From the NCBI GenBank assembly GCA_038501195.1, contig JBBPUQ010000006.1, forward strand, positions 1,674,001-1,738,000: a stretch of DNA of 64,000 bases, in the 5' to 3' direction. The notes under the pieces are model-generated. The model searched no databases and had not been told where the DNA came from. It saw only the letters and a program-made list of their open reading frames with translations. Positions within the stretch are counted from its first letter, which is position 1. Every line of letters starts with the position of its first letter. This DNA is from Nemania diffusa (Eukaryota > Ascomycota > Sordariomycetes > Xylariales > Xylariaceae). The position numbers and the translations under genes were made by a program. This document shows positions 14,476 through 28,260 of the stretch, in pieces.

Positions 14476-17070
14476 ATTAATTTAAAAAATTATTAAAAAT
14501 ATATATAAATAATATTATAATAATTATATATTATAAAATTTTAAATAAATTTAAAAAATTTAAATTTTATATTATAAAAATTAAATTTTTAAAATATATT
14601 ATTAATATAAATAATATTTAAATTAATTTAACTAAAATAAAAATAATAAAAAATTAAAAAGTTTTTATAATTATAAAAAAAATATAGTTTTTTTTAAAGT
14701 TTTATAATTTTTATAAAAAGTTTATAAAAAATTATAATTAAATCGCTAATTTTATAATATAATTAATAAAAAAAAAAATAGCTTTTTTATAAATTAATAA
14801 ATATAATTAAATATTTTTATAATTAAAAAAAACTTTTATATTTTATTTAATATTATAATATTATAAATATAACTTATTTATTAAAATTAAAATTAATATT
14901 TTTAATAATATAGTTATAAATATTTTATTTTAAAAATATAAAAATAATTAATATTTTATTATATATTATTTTAAAATTTTATATAATATTAAATTAAATT
15001 ATAAAACTTTTAATAAAAAAATATTTGTAATATTTTTAACTTTTAAAAAATAACAATTTAAATTAATTAATAATTATATTAAATTTTTTTTAATAATAAT
15101 AAATTATTAAATTTTAAAATATTTTAATTAAAAATAATATTTAAATTTATAATAAATAAAATAAATAAAAGTATTTATAAAATATAATTTTTATATTATT
15201 TATTATTTTAAAAAAAAAAAATATATTAATTAATATTTTAATAAAAAAATATAAAAACTTTATTATAAAAAAAAAAAAAAAAAAAATATAAAAATATTTA
15301 ATAATTTTTTAATTGTTAAATAATATAATTTATAATATATTTATATAAATAATATTTTAAATTAAATTATTTATTATAAAGTTATAAAAAAATATAAAAG
15401 TTTTATTAAATTTTTAATTAATTATAAAAATATTTAAAAAAAACAAAAAAAATTTTAATATAAAAATTTATTATAAAAAAACTTTTATTAATAAAAATAA
15501 CTTATAATAATTAATTAATAATTTAATTATTTATAATAAAAAATTTATAGTTTTTAACTTTTTATATTTATATATTTAATTTATTTAAAAAATATATAAT
15601 AAAATATTTATTATATATTTAAAAAAAAAAAAAAATATATAAACTTTTTATAAAATATTATTAATAGTTTAAGTTTAAAAAATATTATAATATATATATT
15701 TTTAATTATATAAAATATTGTTTTATAAAAATTTTATATAATAAAATATTTAGTAAATTTATTTTTATTTTTATTTTAAACTATATTTAAAAATATTTAG
15801 TTATAAATTTTAAATAAATATTTAAAAATAAATATAATTATAATAATATATTAGTTATAATAAATCAATTAAAAAAAAAAACATAAACTATATTATATAT
15901 TTTATAAACAACTGTAAAAAATATTATATAAATATATTATAAAATTTTTTTTAAAATTTTTAAAATATTAATTATAATAATTTTTAATAAAAAATTTTAG
16001 TTTATATTTATTTTTATAAATAAATTATATAAAATTATAAAAATTTAATATATTTTAATATTTATAAATTATTATAAAATTATAAAATAAACTAAAATTA
16101 TAAATAAATATTTAAATTAATAGTTTTAGTTTTATATTAATTATTATTAAAAGAATTAATTTAAATAAATTTTTATAATAAATTATATATAAATATTATT
16201 ATTTTATAAATTTATAAAACTATTTTTTTATAAAATTAAAATAAATTTTTTAATATTATTTTATTTTAATTAAAAAAATTATAAAATTTAAAAAAAACTA
16301 AAAAATTTATTAATAACTAAAAAAATATTATAATTTAATATTTAAAACAAAATATAAAAAATTATATAATTTATAAACTTTATAAAAAAAGAATTAAAAA
16401 ATATATAATATTATTTAACTATATAAATTAATAAAAAATATTAAAACTTTAATTTTAATATAAATAATTATATATTTATATTAAAAAAATAATAGTTTTA
16501 AATAATTAATAAATTTTTAAATAAATTTAATTATTTAATAATATAATAAATATATAAAATTTTTAAAAAAAATAGCAATATATTTATATTATAAATTTTT
16601 CTTTTATAAAAAATAACTAATTAATATTATATTAATTAATTATAAAAATATTTTAATAATTTATTAATAAATTAAAAAAACAATAATTTTAAAAATAAAA
16701 TATTTAAATTTAAAAACAAAAAAAATTTTATAATAATAATTTAAATATAATTAAACTTTTATTAAAATTAAATAATTAATTATAAATAATTTAAAATAAT
16801 ATTATTAAAAGATTTTATAAAAATAATAATTTGTTAATTTTATAAAAAAAAAAAAAACATATAAAAAATATATTTAAAATATAATATTAAAAAAAGTAAT
16901 AATATTAATATATAAAAAAGCTATATTATAATTTAAAAAAAAAAAGTTTAATAATTAATAATATAATAAATATTTAAAGCGATTTTTTTTTATTAAAAAA
17001 TAATTAATTAAAGCTTATATATTTAATTTTTATAATTTATAAATAAATTATTTTTTTAAAAAAAAAAAAA

Positions 17071-17300
17071 TTATAATTAATTAATATTAGTTTAATTATT
17101 TAAATAAATTAAATAGTTTTATTATTTAATTAAATAAATAATTTTATTTATTGTTATTTTAAACTGCTTTATATATATATATATAAACAATTTTTTTATA
17201 AAAAAATTTTTAACTTTTTTTTTTTTTTTATTTATAAATTTTTTATATAATATAGCTTTATTTATTTAAAGTTTTATTTTTTTTATAAACTTTATATAAT
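17071..17300. repeat. terminal inverted repeat, left arm
   Basis: Pairs with 18,012-18,241 in inverted orientation. It also matches 4,230-4,460 directly. The inner end lies at about the point where the sequences diverge after TTTATATAAT. Confidence 0.75.
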
Positions 17301-18011
17301 ATTAATTATAATTTTATTAAATTTTTTAATTTAATTAATAAAAGTTTTTATATATTAAATAAATAATATAATTAAATTATATAAATCTTTAGTTTATTAT
17401 TAATATATTATTATTATTAAAAATTTAATTTTTATTTTTTAAAATAAAACATTAAAATATTTAATTAAATTAATAAAAATATTTTTGTTAATTAATTTAT
17501 TAAATTTAAACTAGATTTTTTTTTTTAACAAAATAATAAAAAAAAAAAAAAAGCGATTTTATTAAGCTTATATAATTTAGCAATATATTTTTTTAATAAA
17601 TAATTAATTTTTTAAAAAAAGTTTTTTTAGTTTAAAATATAATATTTATATAAAAAAAAAAAGTTTTATATTTAATTTTAAAAGCTTTTTATTAAAAAAG
17701 TTAAAATAATTAATTTATTATTATTTTTAATTTTTATAATAATTAAAATATTTTAATTAAATTTTTTAAAATATATTTAAATATTAATTTTTATATAAAA
17801 AATTAAAAAAAGCTATTTATTATTTATAATTATAAATAGTTATAATTTATTAAAAGTTAAATTAATTTGTTTTTTAGTTTATTATTTAAAAATAATATAT
17901 TTTTTAAATATTAATATTATTATAACAATTAATTATAATTTAATTTTTTTATAAAAAATATTTAAAAGTAGTTTTTATATTTTATAAATATAAATAATTT
18001 ATAAATTATTA

Positions 18012-18241
18012 TATAAAATTTATAAAAAAAACAAAGTTTTAAATAAATAAAGCTATATTATATAAAAAATCTATAAATAAAAAAAAAAAAAAAAAAAGTT
18101 AAAAATCTTTTTATAAAAAAATTATTTATATATATATATATAAAGCAGTTTAAAGTAGCAATAAATAAAGTTATTTATTTAGTTAAATAATAAAGTTATT
18201 TAATTTATTTAAATAATTAAATTAATATTAATTAACTATAA
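18012..18241. repeat. terminal inverted repeat, right arm
   Basis: Reverse complement of 17,071-17,300. It keeps a few C and G residues absent from the other arm (for example AAGCAGTTTAAAGTAGC), so the arms were mutated unequally. Confidence 0.75.
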
Positions 18242-20193
18242 CTTAAAAGTAAAAATATTATTAAACTATATAAATTATTTATATTAATAATTTATTAAAA
18301 TATTTTATTTTAATAGTTAATATAAATTAATTATTATTTAATAACTAATATTAATAATTTTAAACTTTTAATTAAAAAAATAACATTTGTTTATTTTTAA
18401 AATAATTTTTAATATTTAATTTATTTTATTAACTATTTTATTATAATAATTAATTAATAATATTAGTTTTTTTAATTTAATAATTTTAGTTTTAAATTAA
18501 TATTTAATTTTTCAAACTAATTATTAATTAATTAATAAATTAATTTAAGTTTTAATATTATATAAAATCATAATTATAATATTAATTTTATTAACTTATA
18601 TTTATATAGTTTAAAAAAAGTTTAATAAATTATTTAAATTATTTAAATTAATTATAATAAATATTTAAATTAATATAAAAGTTTTTATTAATTTTATTTA
18701 TTTTTTAAATTTTTAAAACTAAAAAATTTATTAAATTTTAATTTATTATAGTTTTTTATTTTTTAAACAATTAATATATTGTTTTTTTTAAAGTATTATT
18801 TAATTATTGTTTTTTTTTTATAATTAAAATAAATATTATTATTTTAATATATTTTTTTTTAATTATTAGTTAATTTTTTATATTTATTATTTTAAAAAAA
18901 CTTAGTTTTTTTTTTAGTTTTATTAAATTTATTATTAAAATAAAAGCTTTTTTTAAAATTAACTATATTTAAAATTCGATTTTTTTAATTTTATTTAAAC
19001 AATTATTAATAATTATAAATAGTTTTAATAACTTTATTATAAAATTTTTTATATATAAAGCTTAAATTAATAATAGTTTTAAAAATTTTACTGCTAAAAT
19101 TAATATTTAAATATTTTTATAAAAGCTAAATTTATTTTAATTTAAATATTTTTATTTTTTAAATAAAACTATTAAAACAAAAATAAATTAATAAATATTT
19201 ATTTATTTAAAAAACTTATAATAAAATTTAATAAAAATTTATTAAATTATTATAGTTTAATTTAAATTATAATAAATAATAATTAATATTTAAATTATTT
19301 TAGTTATATTATTAAATAATTAAATAATAAATTAATAATAAGTTTTTATTAACTATAAAACAAGCTTTTTAAATTAAAATAATAAATAATATATTTAATT
19401 TTTTTTATTATAAAAAGTAGTTTTATTTTTTTAAAATTTATTAATAAGTTTATAAACTTAAATATTAAATTTATTTTTATTACTAATAAACTTTTTAAAA
19501 TATTTAGTTTTTATTTTAGTTTTATTTTAATAAATAATATATTAATTATTAAATTTAATTAAAAGTTTTTTAAATATAAACTATATAACTATATTATAAA
19601 ATTAAAAAATAATATTTAAAACTTTTTTAAAAATATTACTTTTATATTTATATTTAAAAAATATAACTAAATTAAATTGTTTTTATAATATAATTATTTA
19701 TTAATAAAAAAAGTTAATTTAAATTTTTTATATAACAATTATATTTTATTTAATAGTAAGTTTTTTTTTTTATTTAAAATTATTATTATTATTTTAATTT
19801 GTTATTTTAAATTGTTAATATAAAATTAATTTATAAAATTTATTTTTATTATTAGTAAATTTTATAAATAAAAAAATAATAAATAAAATAATAGTTAAAA
19901 TAATAATTAAAGTTATAATTAATTAATTAAATAAACTTAATTAATTTTTAAACTTAACTTTAAATTTTTAAATAATAATGTTTTTTTTAAAAATATAAAT
20001 AATATATTATATTAATAGTTTTGTTTTAAATATATAGTTAAAATAATTTATTTATTATATATAAACTATATAAAATAAATAATAATTTTATATTTAAATT
20101 AAATATTTATTAATAAATAAAAAATAATTTTAAAGTAATATTACAATTGTAAAAAGTATAAAAGTTAATTTATTAATTTTATTAACTAAAAAC

Positions 20194-20224
<31 letters not shown>

Positions 20225-20269
20225 TAAATTATATATATATATTATATAAAGTATATAAATATATAAAAC
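18242..20269. other. AT-rich DNA, no readable element
   Basis: The plus strand is mostly T-rich up to a long poly-A run at about 20,196-20,221. This may be another minus-strand element ending in an A/T tract, but I found no reverse transcriptase or transposase motif. Confidence 0.5.
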
Positions 20270-20460
20270 TGCAAATAAAATTACAAATAAAGTTGTAAAA
20301 TTTAATTGAAGTTTTTTTAAAATAAGTTTTACTAAGTGGATTTTTTAAAATAAGTTATTTTAAAAATTGTAGTTTTTATAAATTAATAGAAATTGCAAGA
20401 TTATATTGCAACAAAGTGTGTAAATCTTAGTTTACAATCAATAAAATAGGTATAAAAATC
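20270..20460. other. less-mutated island inside the AT block
   Basis: G and C are visibly denser than in the flanks (AAGTGGA, TTGCAAGATTATATTGCAAC, AAATAGG). TTTTTTAAAATAAGTT occurs twice, at about 20,305 and 20,342. No open frame or RNA gene is recognisable. It could be the end of a younger insertion such as a solo LTR. Confidence 0.45.
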
Positions 20461-21470
20461 AATAGCTTATATAAATTGTTACAATTTTAATAATTAAAAT
20501 AAAACTTTTAATATTATTATAAATTTTAAAAAAAAATTTATTTATAAATTAACTTTTTAAAAAATTAAATTTTAAATTAAAAAAAAACTATATAATAATT
20601 AAATATAATAATTAATAAATAATAAAATTAATAAATAAAAAAATAATAGTTTTAAAAATTAAACTAAAATATATTAATATATATAATTATTAATTAAAAT
20701 AAAAATATTTAATAAAAATATTTATAAATTAAATATATATTTATAAATAAAATAATTATAAATAAATTTATAAAAAAGTTTTTTAAAATAATTTAATTTA
20801 ATTAATATAAAAAAAAATTATAAATAAAATAAATAAAAAAAACTATTAATAAAAATTTTAAAATTTTAAAAAAAAGCTTTAAAAAAAAAGTTAATAAATT
20901 ATTAGTTTAAAACTAATTTATAATTTTTAAATTAATTTTAATATTTTTAAAAATAATTTTATAATTTTTAAATTAATTAATATAAATTAAAACTAATATA
21001 TAATTTTTAAATTAATTAAAAATATAATAAAAAATTAAAAAAATAATATATATTTTATTATATTGTTTATTTATTTAAATATATATATTTATTATTTTAT
21101 TATATTATTAAATTATTTTAAATTATTTAAAACATTTAAAAATATAATAAAAAATTAATAAAAAAAATTAATATATTTTTAAACTATTTATTTATTGAAA
21201 TATTAACTAGTTTTTTTATTGTTTTATTATTAACATTTTTAAAACAATTATTAAATTAATTTATAATTTATTTTAAACTTTTTATATTAATTAAAATAAT
21301 ACTTTAAAAATTTAATTTTATAAAAATATATTAAATATATAAAAAATAAATTAAGCTTTATATTTTAAATGTTAAAAAGTTTTAACTAAAAGTAAATATT
21401 TTTTATTTTAAAGCATTTTATTCATATATTTATTTTATATACTAGAAAAAAATCTCTTAAAACAGCAATA
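20461..21470. other. AT-rich DNA, no readable element
   Basis: A-rich on the plus strand with short AATTTATTAAT-type near-repeats. ACTAATTTATAATTTTTAAATTAAT-like phrases recur at about 20,930-21,015. Nothing functional is recognisable. Confidence 0.5.
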
Positions 21471-21660
21471 ACACTAAAAGCCCTTTAGGGTCAAAAGCAA
21501 AAAAGCTTTCGTTTTTAAAAGCTATATATATAAACTATACAAGCTATATAGCTTATATAGCTTATATAGCTTACACAGTTTATATATAAACTTTTAACAA
21601 GCTATAAAAAATAAAAACAGCTTTTATTTTTAACTTTTTTTTTATTAACTATATATTTTG
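21471..21660 (+). repeat. RIP-mutated copy of the boundary repeat (family R2)
   Basis: Aligns with 53,097-53,250. AAAAGCCCTTTAGGGTCAAA here corresponds to AGAGGCCCCTGGGGGTCAGG there, and both continue into a GC(T/C)TTCGTTTTTAAAAG core. Most differences are C to T or G to A. A TATATAGCTT unit is repeated about three times at 21,541-21,575, where the intact copy has a shorter, related stretch (ACAGGCTACACAGACTATAC). Confidence 0.8.
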
Positions 21661-24600
21661 CTATGTTTTAAATAAATAAGTTTATATTTTATATAAAAAA
21701 TAACATAGTTTTAAAATAAATTTTACTAAATAAATTTTAATAAATTTTTTTATTAGCTATATATAACATAATATTTATATACAGCTATAAATTAAATAAA
21801 ACTTATATATATAATTAAATTTTAAATCTTTAAACTTAATACAAGTTTTTTTTTTTATTAAATTTATATTTTATTTTTTATTACTATTTTATTTAATTAT
21901 TTTTAATTATATTTATTATTTATTTACTTTTTTACTTTTTTATTTATATATATATATTATTTATTTAATTTAACTTTTTTGTTTTATATTATAAATATAT
22001 ACTTTTTATTTAGTTCAACTTTTTTGTTTTATATTATAAATCTACACTTTTAATTTAATTCAATTAAATTTTGTTGTTTTATTTTTTAAATTTATTTCGC
22101 TTATAAAATAAACTAAAAACACTAAAAAGTACTTTTTACAATTATATATAACAACTATAGTTTAATATATCAAATTAATAACAAAGTTTTAATTATTAAC
22201 TAAAATTATTATTATATTTAAAAAATTATAATATTTATTATTTATTAATAAAGTTTTTTTAATTTTATTAACAATATAAGCTTATATTTTTATTATATTT
22301 AAATTTTATAATTTAATTTTTATTTTATTTAATTTTATTAATTATATAATGTTTTAAATACTATGTTGCTTTATTATTATTTTTAAAGTTTATAACTTTA
22401 TTATTAATTTTATTATTATTTACTTTTATAATAATTATAATATTATTATTAATATTACTATTATATATTTAAATATTTAAATAGTTATTTATTATTTAAA
22501 ATTAAAAGTTTAATAATATAATATTTAACTAGTTTTATTTTTTAATTAGTTTTTAACTGCTTTTTTTAATTAAAAAAACAAACTTGTTATAAATTTTTAT
22601 TATATTTGTTTTTTTATATTTATTAATTATATATTAACTTAAATATAATTATATATTAAATAATTTATATATTAATTAAACAAATATTTTAGTTTATATT
22701 TTATTATATATTTTCGTTTTAAAATTTTTAACTTTTTTATATTTAATACTTAAATAAAATATTACAACTTAAAAAAATTTAACTTAGTAGATTTTATTTA
22801 TTGTTTTTTTTAAAAATTTTAAATTTTTATAATATATTTAAATTAATATAACAAAGTTTTTAAAAACTATATAACACTTGTTTTTTATTATTACTGCTTT
22901 TTAAATATTAATAAATATAATATTAATTAAATTAATTTTATATTATAATTTTAAAACAATATAAATTTGAAATTATTTGCTATAAAATTGCAAAAAAATA
23001 GCAAAAATTAGCTTAATTTAAAAATATTACTAACTTAATATATTAACTAAAAATTAGCTAGCTAAATAAATTAGCTGCATTTTTTGCTTTAAAGCTTTTT
23101 TTTAAACAAATAGCTATAAACAATATTATAAATTAAATATTATTATAATTATATTATAAATACTACTATAACTAAATAACTAATTTATTTAAAACTTTTA
23201 ATAATAAACAAATATTTTTTAAATAATTAATTAAACTTAAAACTTATAATATTTAAAAAGTTATTATTATATATAATATTATATATAATATTATATAATA
23301 ATATTTATAGTTATAAAAAATTTTATTTAATAAATAAATAATTTAGCTGTAGCACTTTTTATTAGTAAAACAAATTATATAATAACTTTTTTTTTGTTTT
23401 TTTTATATTAATTGCAAAAAATCGATTAATTAACTAATTTATTTGTTTTATTTGTTTATATTAATTAAGTTAATTTTTAATTCAATTTTAATAATTAAAC
23501 TTAAATAATACTTATAAATATAAAACAAATGTTTTATTTAAGTATATAGTTATAAAATTTTATTTATTAAGTTAAAAATAATATATGTTTTATTATTTTA
23601 GTTTTTATATTTTAATAACTTTTTATAATTTAATAATAAAAATATTATATATAAAACAGCAATTTATCGATTTTTTTTTGTTTTGTTATATTATTTAAAA
23701 ATTAGTTTTTCGAATTTTTTATTTTATTTTTTTATTTTTAATTAATTTAGCGCTTTATAGTATTTTTTATATTTGTTACAATATTTTTTAAAAATATATA
23801 AATTTAAAACTTTAGTGCTTAAATTTATAAAATTTTTAAAAATATTATAAATTATAAAATATATTAAACTAAGTAACTAAATACTAATAAAATTACTAAA
23901 GCTAAAATAAATAATTTTTTAATTAAAAAATAAACTAAAAGCTATAATATATTAATTGTTATAATATTTACAAAATTAGTTTTTAATATAAATTATTAAA
24001 ATATTATTAAATAATAACTAGTTATTTTAATTAGTTATAATTATTATAGCTATTATATAATATATTCTATTTTTAATATTTTGTTTATTATATATAATAT
24101 TAAAAGTTTATAAATATACTATTATATTATTTGTTTTTTTTTTAATTATTATTATAAACTATAATAATTTTTATACTTTATTTAAAGTTTTTAGTATTTA
24201 TTAACTTGTTAATATTTAACAAAATATATTTTTATTAAATTTTTTAACTAATATAATAAACTTTTTTAGTTTTTTAACAATTGAACTAAATAATGCAATA
24301 ATATTTAATAACTAATAAGTTTATACAATTTATAATATCTATTGTTTTATTAGTAACTTTTTAGCAATATATTATAATATTAACTATATAAATACTAATT
24401 AAAACGAACTTTTAAATATAGTTTTATTATTTAAACTTAAAAATATATTAATAACAAATATAGTTTTATTAAAGTTTATTATATTTTTAAGCTTTTTTAT
24501 ATTAATATAAAACTTTATTTAGTTTTATTAATTAAATATTATTTGTTTTTTAATATTTTATTTATTTTTTATTCCTTTATATATTATAAATTAACTAAAA

Positions 24601-25936
24601 TTTAATAAACTATTTTTAATAAAAAAAGTACAAACTAACTTTAAAACATAATATTTATATATTTATATATTATATTAAAACAGACTTTTTTTTTTGTGTT
24701 AATATAGTACTAGTTTATAATTTAATATATAAAATAAATAAAAGAAATTTTATTTAATATAATTATTTCAAGTTTTATTTTATAAAAAGTTTTAATATAT
24801 AGCTATTTGTTTAGTTTAATTATATATTATTAAGTTTTAATAATTATAAAATACTATTATATATACTAATATTACAATATAGTTTAAATAGTTTATATTA
24901 TTTTAAACTATTATATTTAATAAAATAAAATAAAATATAAAGTTTTTAATAAATATAATTAAAAGTAGCAGTATTATATTTTTAAATAAAATAATAAAAT
25001 ATATTTTAGTTTTAATTTTTTTAATAAATAAATATTTGTTTTTGTTTAATAAATTTAAAAAATTGTTTTTATATATATTTTAACTATATAGCACAAAATA
25101 TAAAATATAACAAAAAAACTGCTAGTTTTTTTTATAGTTTAACTATTTATAAATATTAATTAATACAAATATTTTTAGTTTTTTTTTTTATTTAAAAAGA
25201 TTTAAATATAACAAATAACGTTTTTTAATTTTATATTTGTTTTATTTATATATAATATTATTAATATTATTTAATAATATATAAATTATTAAATAGTTAT
25301 TTGTTTTTTTATTTATAAAACGAATATTTATATTTTTGAAATTATTATTACAACTTTGTAAAAATATTTAATAGTTTTGTTTTAATTTATATTTAATTTA
25401 GTTTAAAACATTTTTGTTTATAGTATAAATTTTGTTGTTTATTTTTTATAAATTAAATAAATCATTTAAGCTTTATTAATTTCAACTATTGTTTTGTTTT
25501 TTTAATAATATAGTTATTAATAATAAAATTATTACAATTATTTAAATATAAATAAAAATATATATAATAATACTATTTAATTAGTTATTATAAAAACAGT
25601 ATAATATATTATTGTTATTTAAATATAATGTAGTAACTATTAATTAAATGTTATAATTATTTATTATTAGTTGTAAAAAAAGAGCTAAAACTGCTATTTA
25701 TAATATATTATAACTAAAAAATATAATTTGTATTAGCAAAAATATTTTAAAAAAAGATTTAATAAATAAAAAAGAACTAAATAACAACAACAGAAAAAAA
25801 AACTAGTTTATACTATATATAATATATACAATTTTAATATAAGCAGTTAACAATATAATATACAAAGTAGTAGTATTTAAATATAAATTAGTTATATAAA
25901 CTAAAAAGTTATAACAATTTAAATAAAATTAATAAT

Positions 25937-25990
25937 AGTTATAAAATAAATAAAAGTTATAAAATAAATAAAAGTTATAAAATAAATAAA
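25937..25990. repeat. tandem repeat, 3 x 18 bp
   Basis: Three exact copies of AGTTATAAAATAAATAAA. Confidence 0.9.
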
Positions 25991-26684
25991 TATTAAAATA
26001 AGTTTTAACAATTTATTAAATTTAAATTGTTTTATAAATTTATAAGTTATATATTTAAACTTTACTTAGTTAGTAAATATTATAGTATAAATAGTATAAA
26101 AAATAAATTTTATAAATTAGTTTGATTTATTAATTAATATTTAAATAAAGCTTTAAAACTTATACTTTTTTTAAATATATTATATTTGCTACTTTTTATT
26201 ATATAATTTAATAAATTAAGTTTTATTAAAAGTTATTGTTTTTTTTTTGTTTTATTATTATTTTTAATTAATTATAAACTTTTTGCAATTTTAAAATAAA
26301 TTATTTCAAAAATAAATTTTATTTTTTTATTCAGTTTTATTAATTAAGTCGCTTTATTTATACTAATATTGTTATAATTTAATATTTAAATATTTAATAA
26401 ATATATTATTAACAATTTTAAAAACTTTTAGTTTATAAAACAATATAAAAATATAGCAGAACTATTTACAAATTTATATATAATAAAAATATATATATAA
26501 AATATAAATTTACTTTTTATATAAAAAAACTATAAAAAAGCTATAATTGTAATAAAATATTAAATATTAAAAAAGCAATTAAGCTAATTAAAAAAAAACT
26601 TTAATACAACTTTTAAAAAACAAACTAGTACTTATTAACTAGTTATAACTAAAATTAAAAATTATTAATATGTTTTTACTTTGT

Positions 26685-26791
26685 ATATTAATTTTTGTAC
26701 TAATTTTTATATTAATTTTTATATTAATTTTTATATTAATTTTTATATTTATTTTTATATTAATATTTATATTAATTTTTATATTAATTTA
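26685..26791. repeat. tandem repeat, 9 x 12 bp
   Basis: About nine copies of ATATTAATTTTT. The second unit reads GTACTAATTTTT and may show the state before mutation. Confidence 0.9.
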
Positions 26792-28212
26792 TTAATTACA
26801 AACTTTAAAAATATTTTAAATAATTTATAACTAACTTTAATTTTAAACTTTTTAAGTTTAAGTTATTTGTTTATATTTTTATATATATAAACTTTAATAA
26901 TAAAAACACTAGTTTTTTTAAAAATTATAAAAACTAGCTTAAAATTATTAACATTTTTAAAAACTACTTTAATTATTTAATATATATTGCTAAAAATAAT
27001 AAAGCTAATAATATTTAATTTTAAAGTTTTTAAAAACATTTGTAAAATTATATATATATAATAGCTTTATTTTTAATTAATAAAAATTGTTTTAAATTAT
27101 TTATTAAATAAAATATTTCTATTTATAAAATAATTTATAAAATATATTTACTATTATTTTATTATTTTTAAATTAATATATTGTTAATTTATTTATAAAT
27201 TATTTAACTGCAGTAGTTTTAGCTAAATATTTTTAACTCAAACTATATATATTAAAAATATATAATAAACAATATATATAATAATATTATTTTATATATT
27301 AAACAGTTTGTTTAAAACTTTTAACTTTTTTAGCAATTTTTTAAAAAAGATTATATAAAAAAACTTTATTACATAAATTCAAATTAATACAAAAATTAAT
27401 ACAAATAGCTAATTTATTAAAAAAAAAAATACCTTGTTTATTATATATAAAAAAAAGTTATAACTAATATATTAAAAAGTTTTTTTTACAAAATTAAAAC
27501 TTTTTACTTATATTTATATTATTTTTATTATTTAGTTTATAATATTATAAAAACAAATAATATTAATATAAAAATTAAACTTTTATTTAATTATTTTAGC
27601 TTTTTTAGTTTTAATATTACTAAATTTTATATATTTTTTAATATAAAAAAAAAACGTTTTTTATATATATTTACTAATGTTTGCTTTAAAAAATATTAAA
27701 AAATAAAAATCGCGTTTTTTTAATATTATAACAAAATATATATTATTTTATTAATAATTTATATAAGTTTTTTTACTATTTAATATTAGTACTATATTAA
27801 TTTTATATTTTTTTTTAGTTATAAAAAGTTACAATTTTTAAAATACTGCTATTTACATTATATAATATTTCTTTAAAACAACAAACTAGATTTATTTTTT
27901 TACTTTAATATATTAACTATATTTAATATATTATAAAAAATTATTAGCTTTAAATACTTTATTAAAAATATCAATATTAAAAAAAATAAATATTTATTTA
28001 TTTTTAATACTAGTTATTTTTAAAATATTAATATATAAAACTTTTTTTATAATTTCAATAATATTATTTTTTTAAGTTATATTATAACTATTTAAGTTTT
28101 TGATTTATTTTGTTTTTTAAAAACTTTTTTTTAAATTTTTAAAATTTTTTAAAAAAAAAAACATATTATTATAAAGTTTAGTTATTAAACTTTTACTTTA
28201 TAGTTTTATTTA

Positions 28213-28260
28213 TATATAAATTAATATATAAATTAATATATAAATTAATATAGCTATTAA
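28213..28260. repeat. tandem repeat, 4 x 12 bp
   Basis: Three exact copies of TATATAAATTAA followed by one diverged copy (TATAGCTATTAA). Confidence 0.85.

Larger units (their letters stand above)
11703..17070 (+). mobile_element. second RIP-dead Ty3/gypsy element, plus strand (limits approximate)
   Basis: The plus strand is A-rich throughout, as is usual for the coding strand of such elements. A mutated CCHC knuckle (12,667-12,708) is followed 1.7 kb later by a mutated reverse transcriptase core (14,365-14,475) in the same frame, which fits a single gag-pol reading frame. I could not find its LTRs: the left side runs into the other element's LTR and the right side into the inverted-repeat element, so its ends are guesses. 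No open frame survives. Confidence 0.75.
17071..18241 (-). mobile_element. 1.17-kb element with 230-bp terminal inverted repeats (foldback or MITE-like)
   Basis: The first 230 bases (17,071-17,300) match the reverse complement of the last 230 (18,012-18,241), allowing for transitions. Ends read TTATA(A/G)TTAATTAATATTA. A TA-repeat and a long T run occur in each arm. The 700-bp interior has no readable transposase. The strand is given relative to the second copy at 4,230-5,168, which matches in reverse complement. Such long inverted repeats suggest a non-autonomous DNA transposon or foldback element; the superfamily is unknown. No clear target duplication is visible. Confidence 0.8.
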
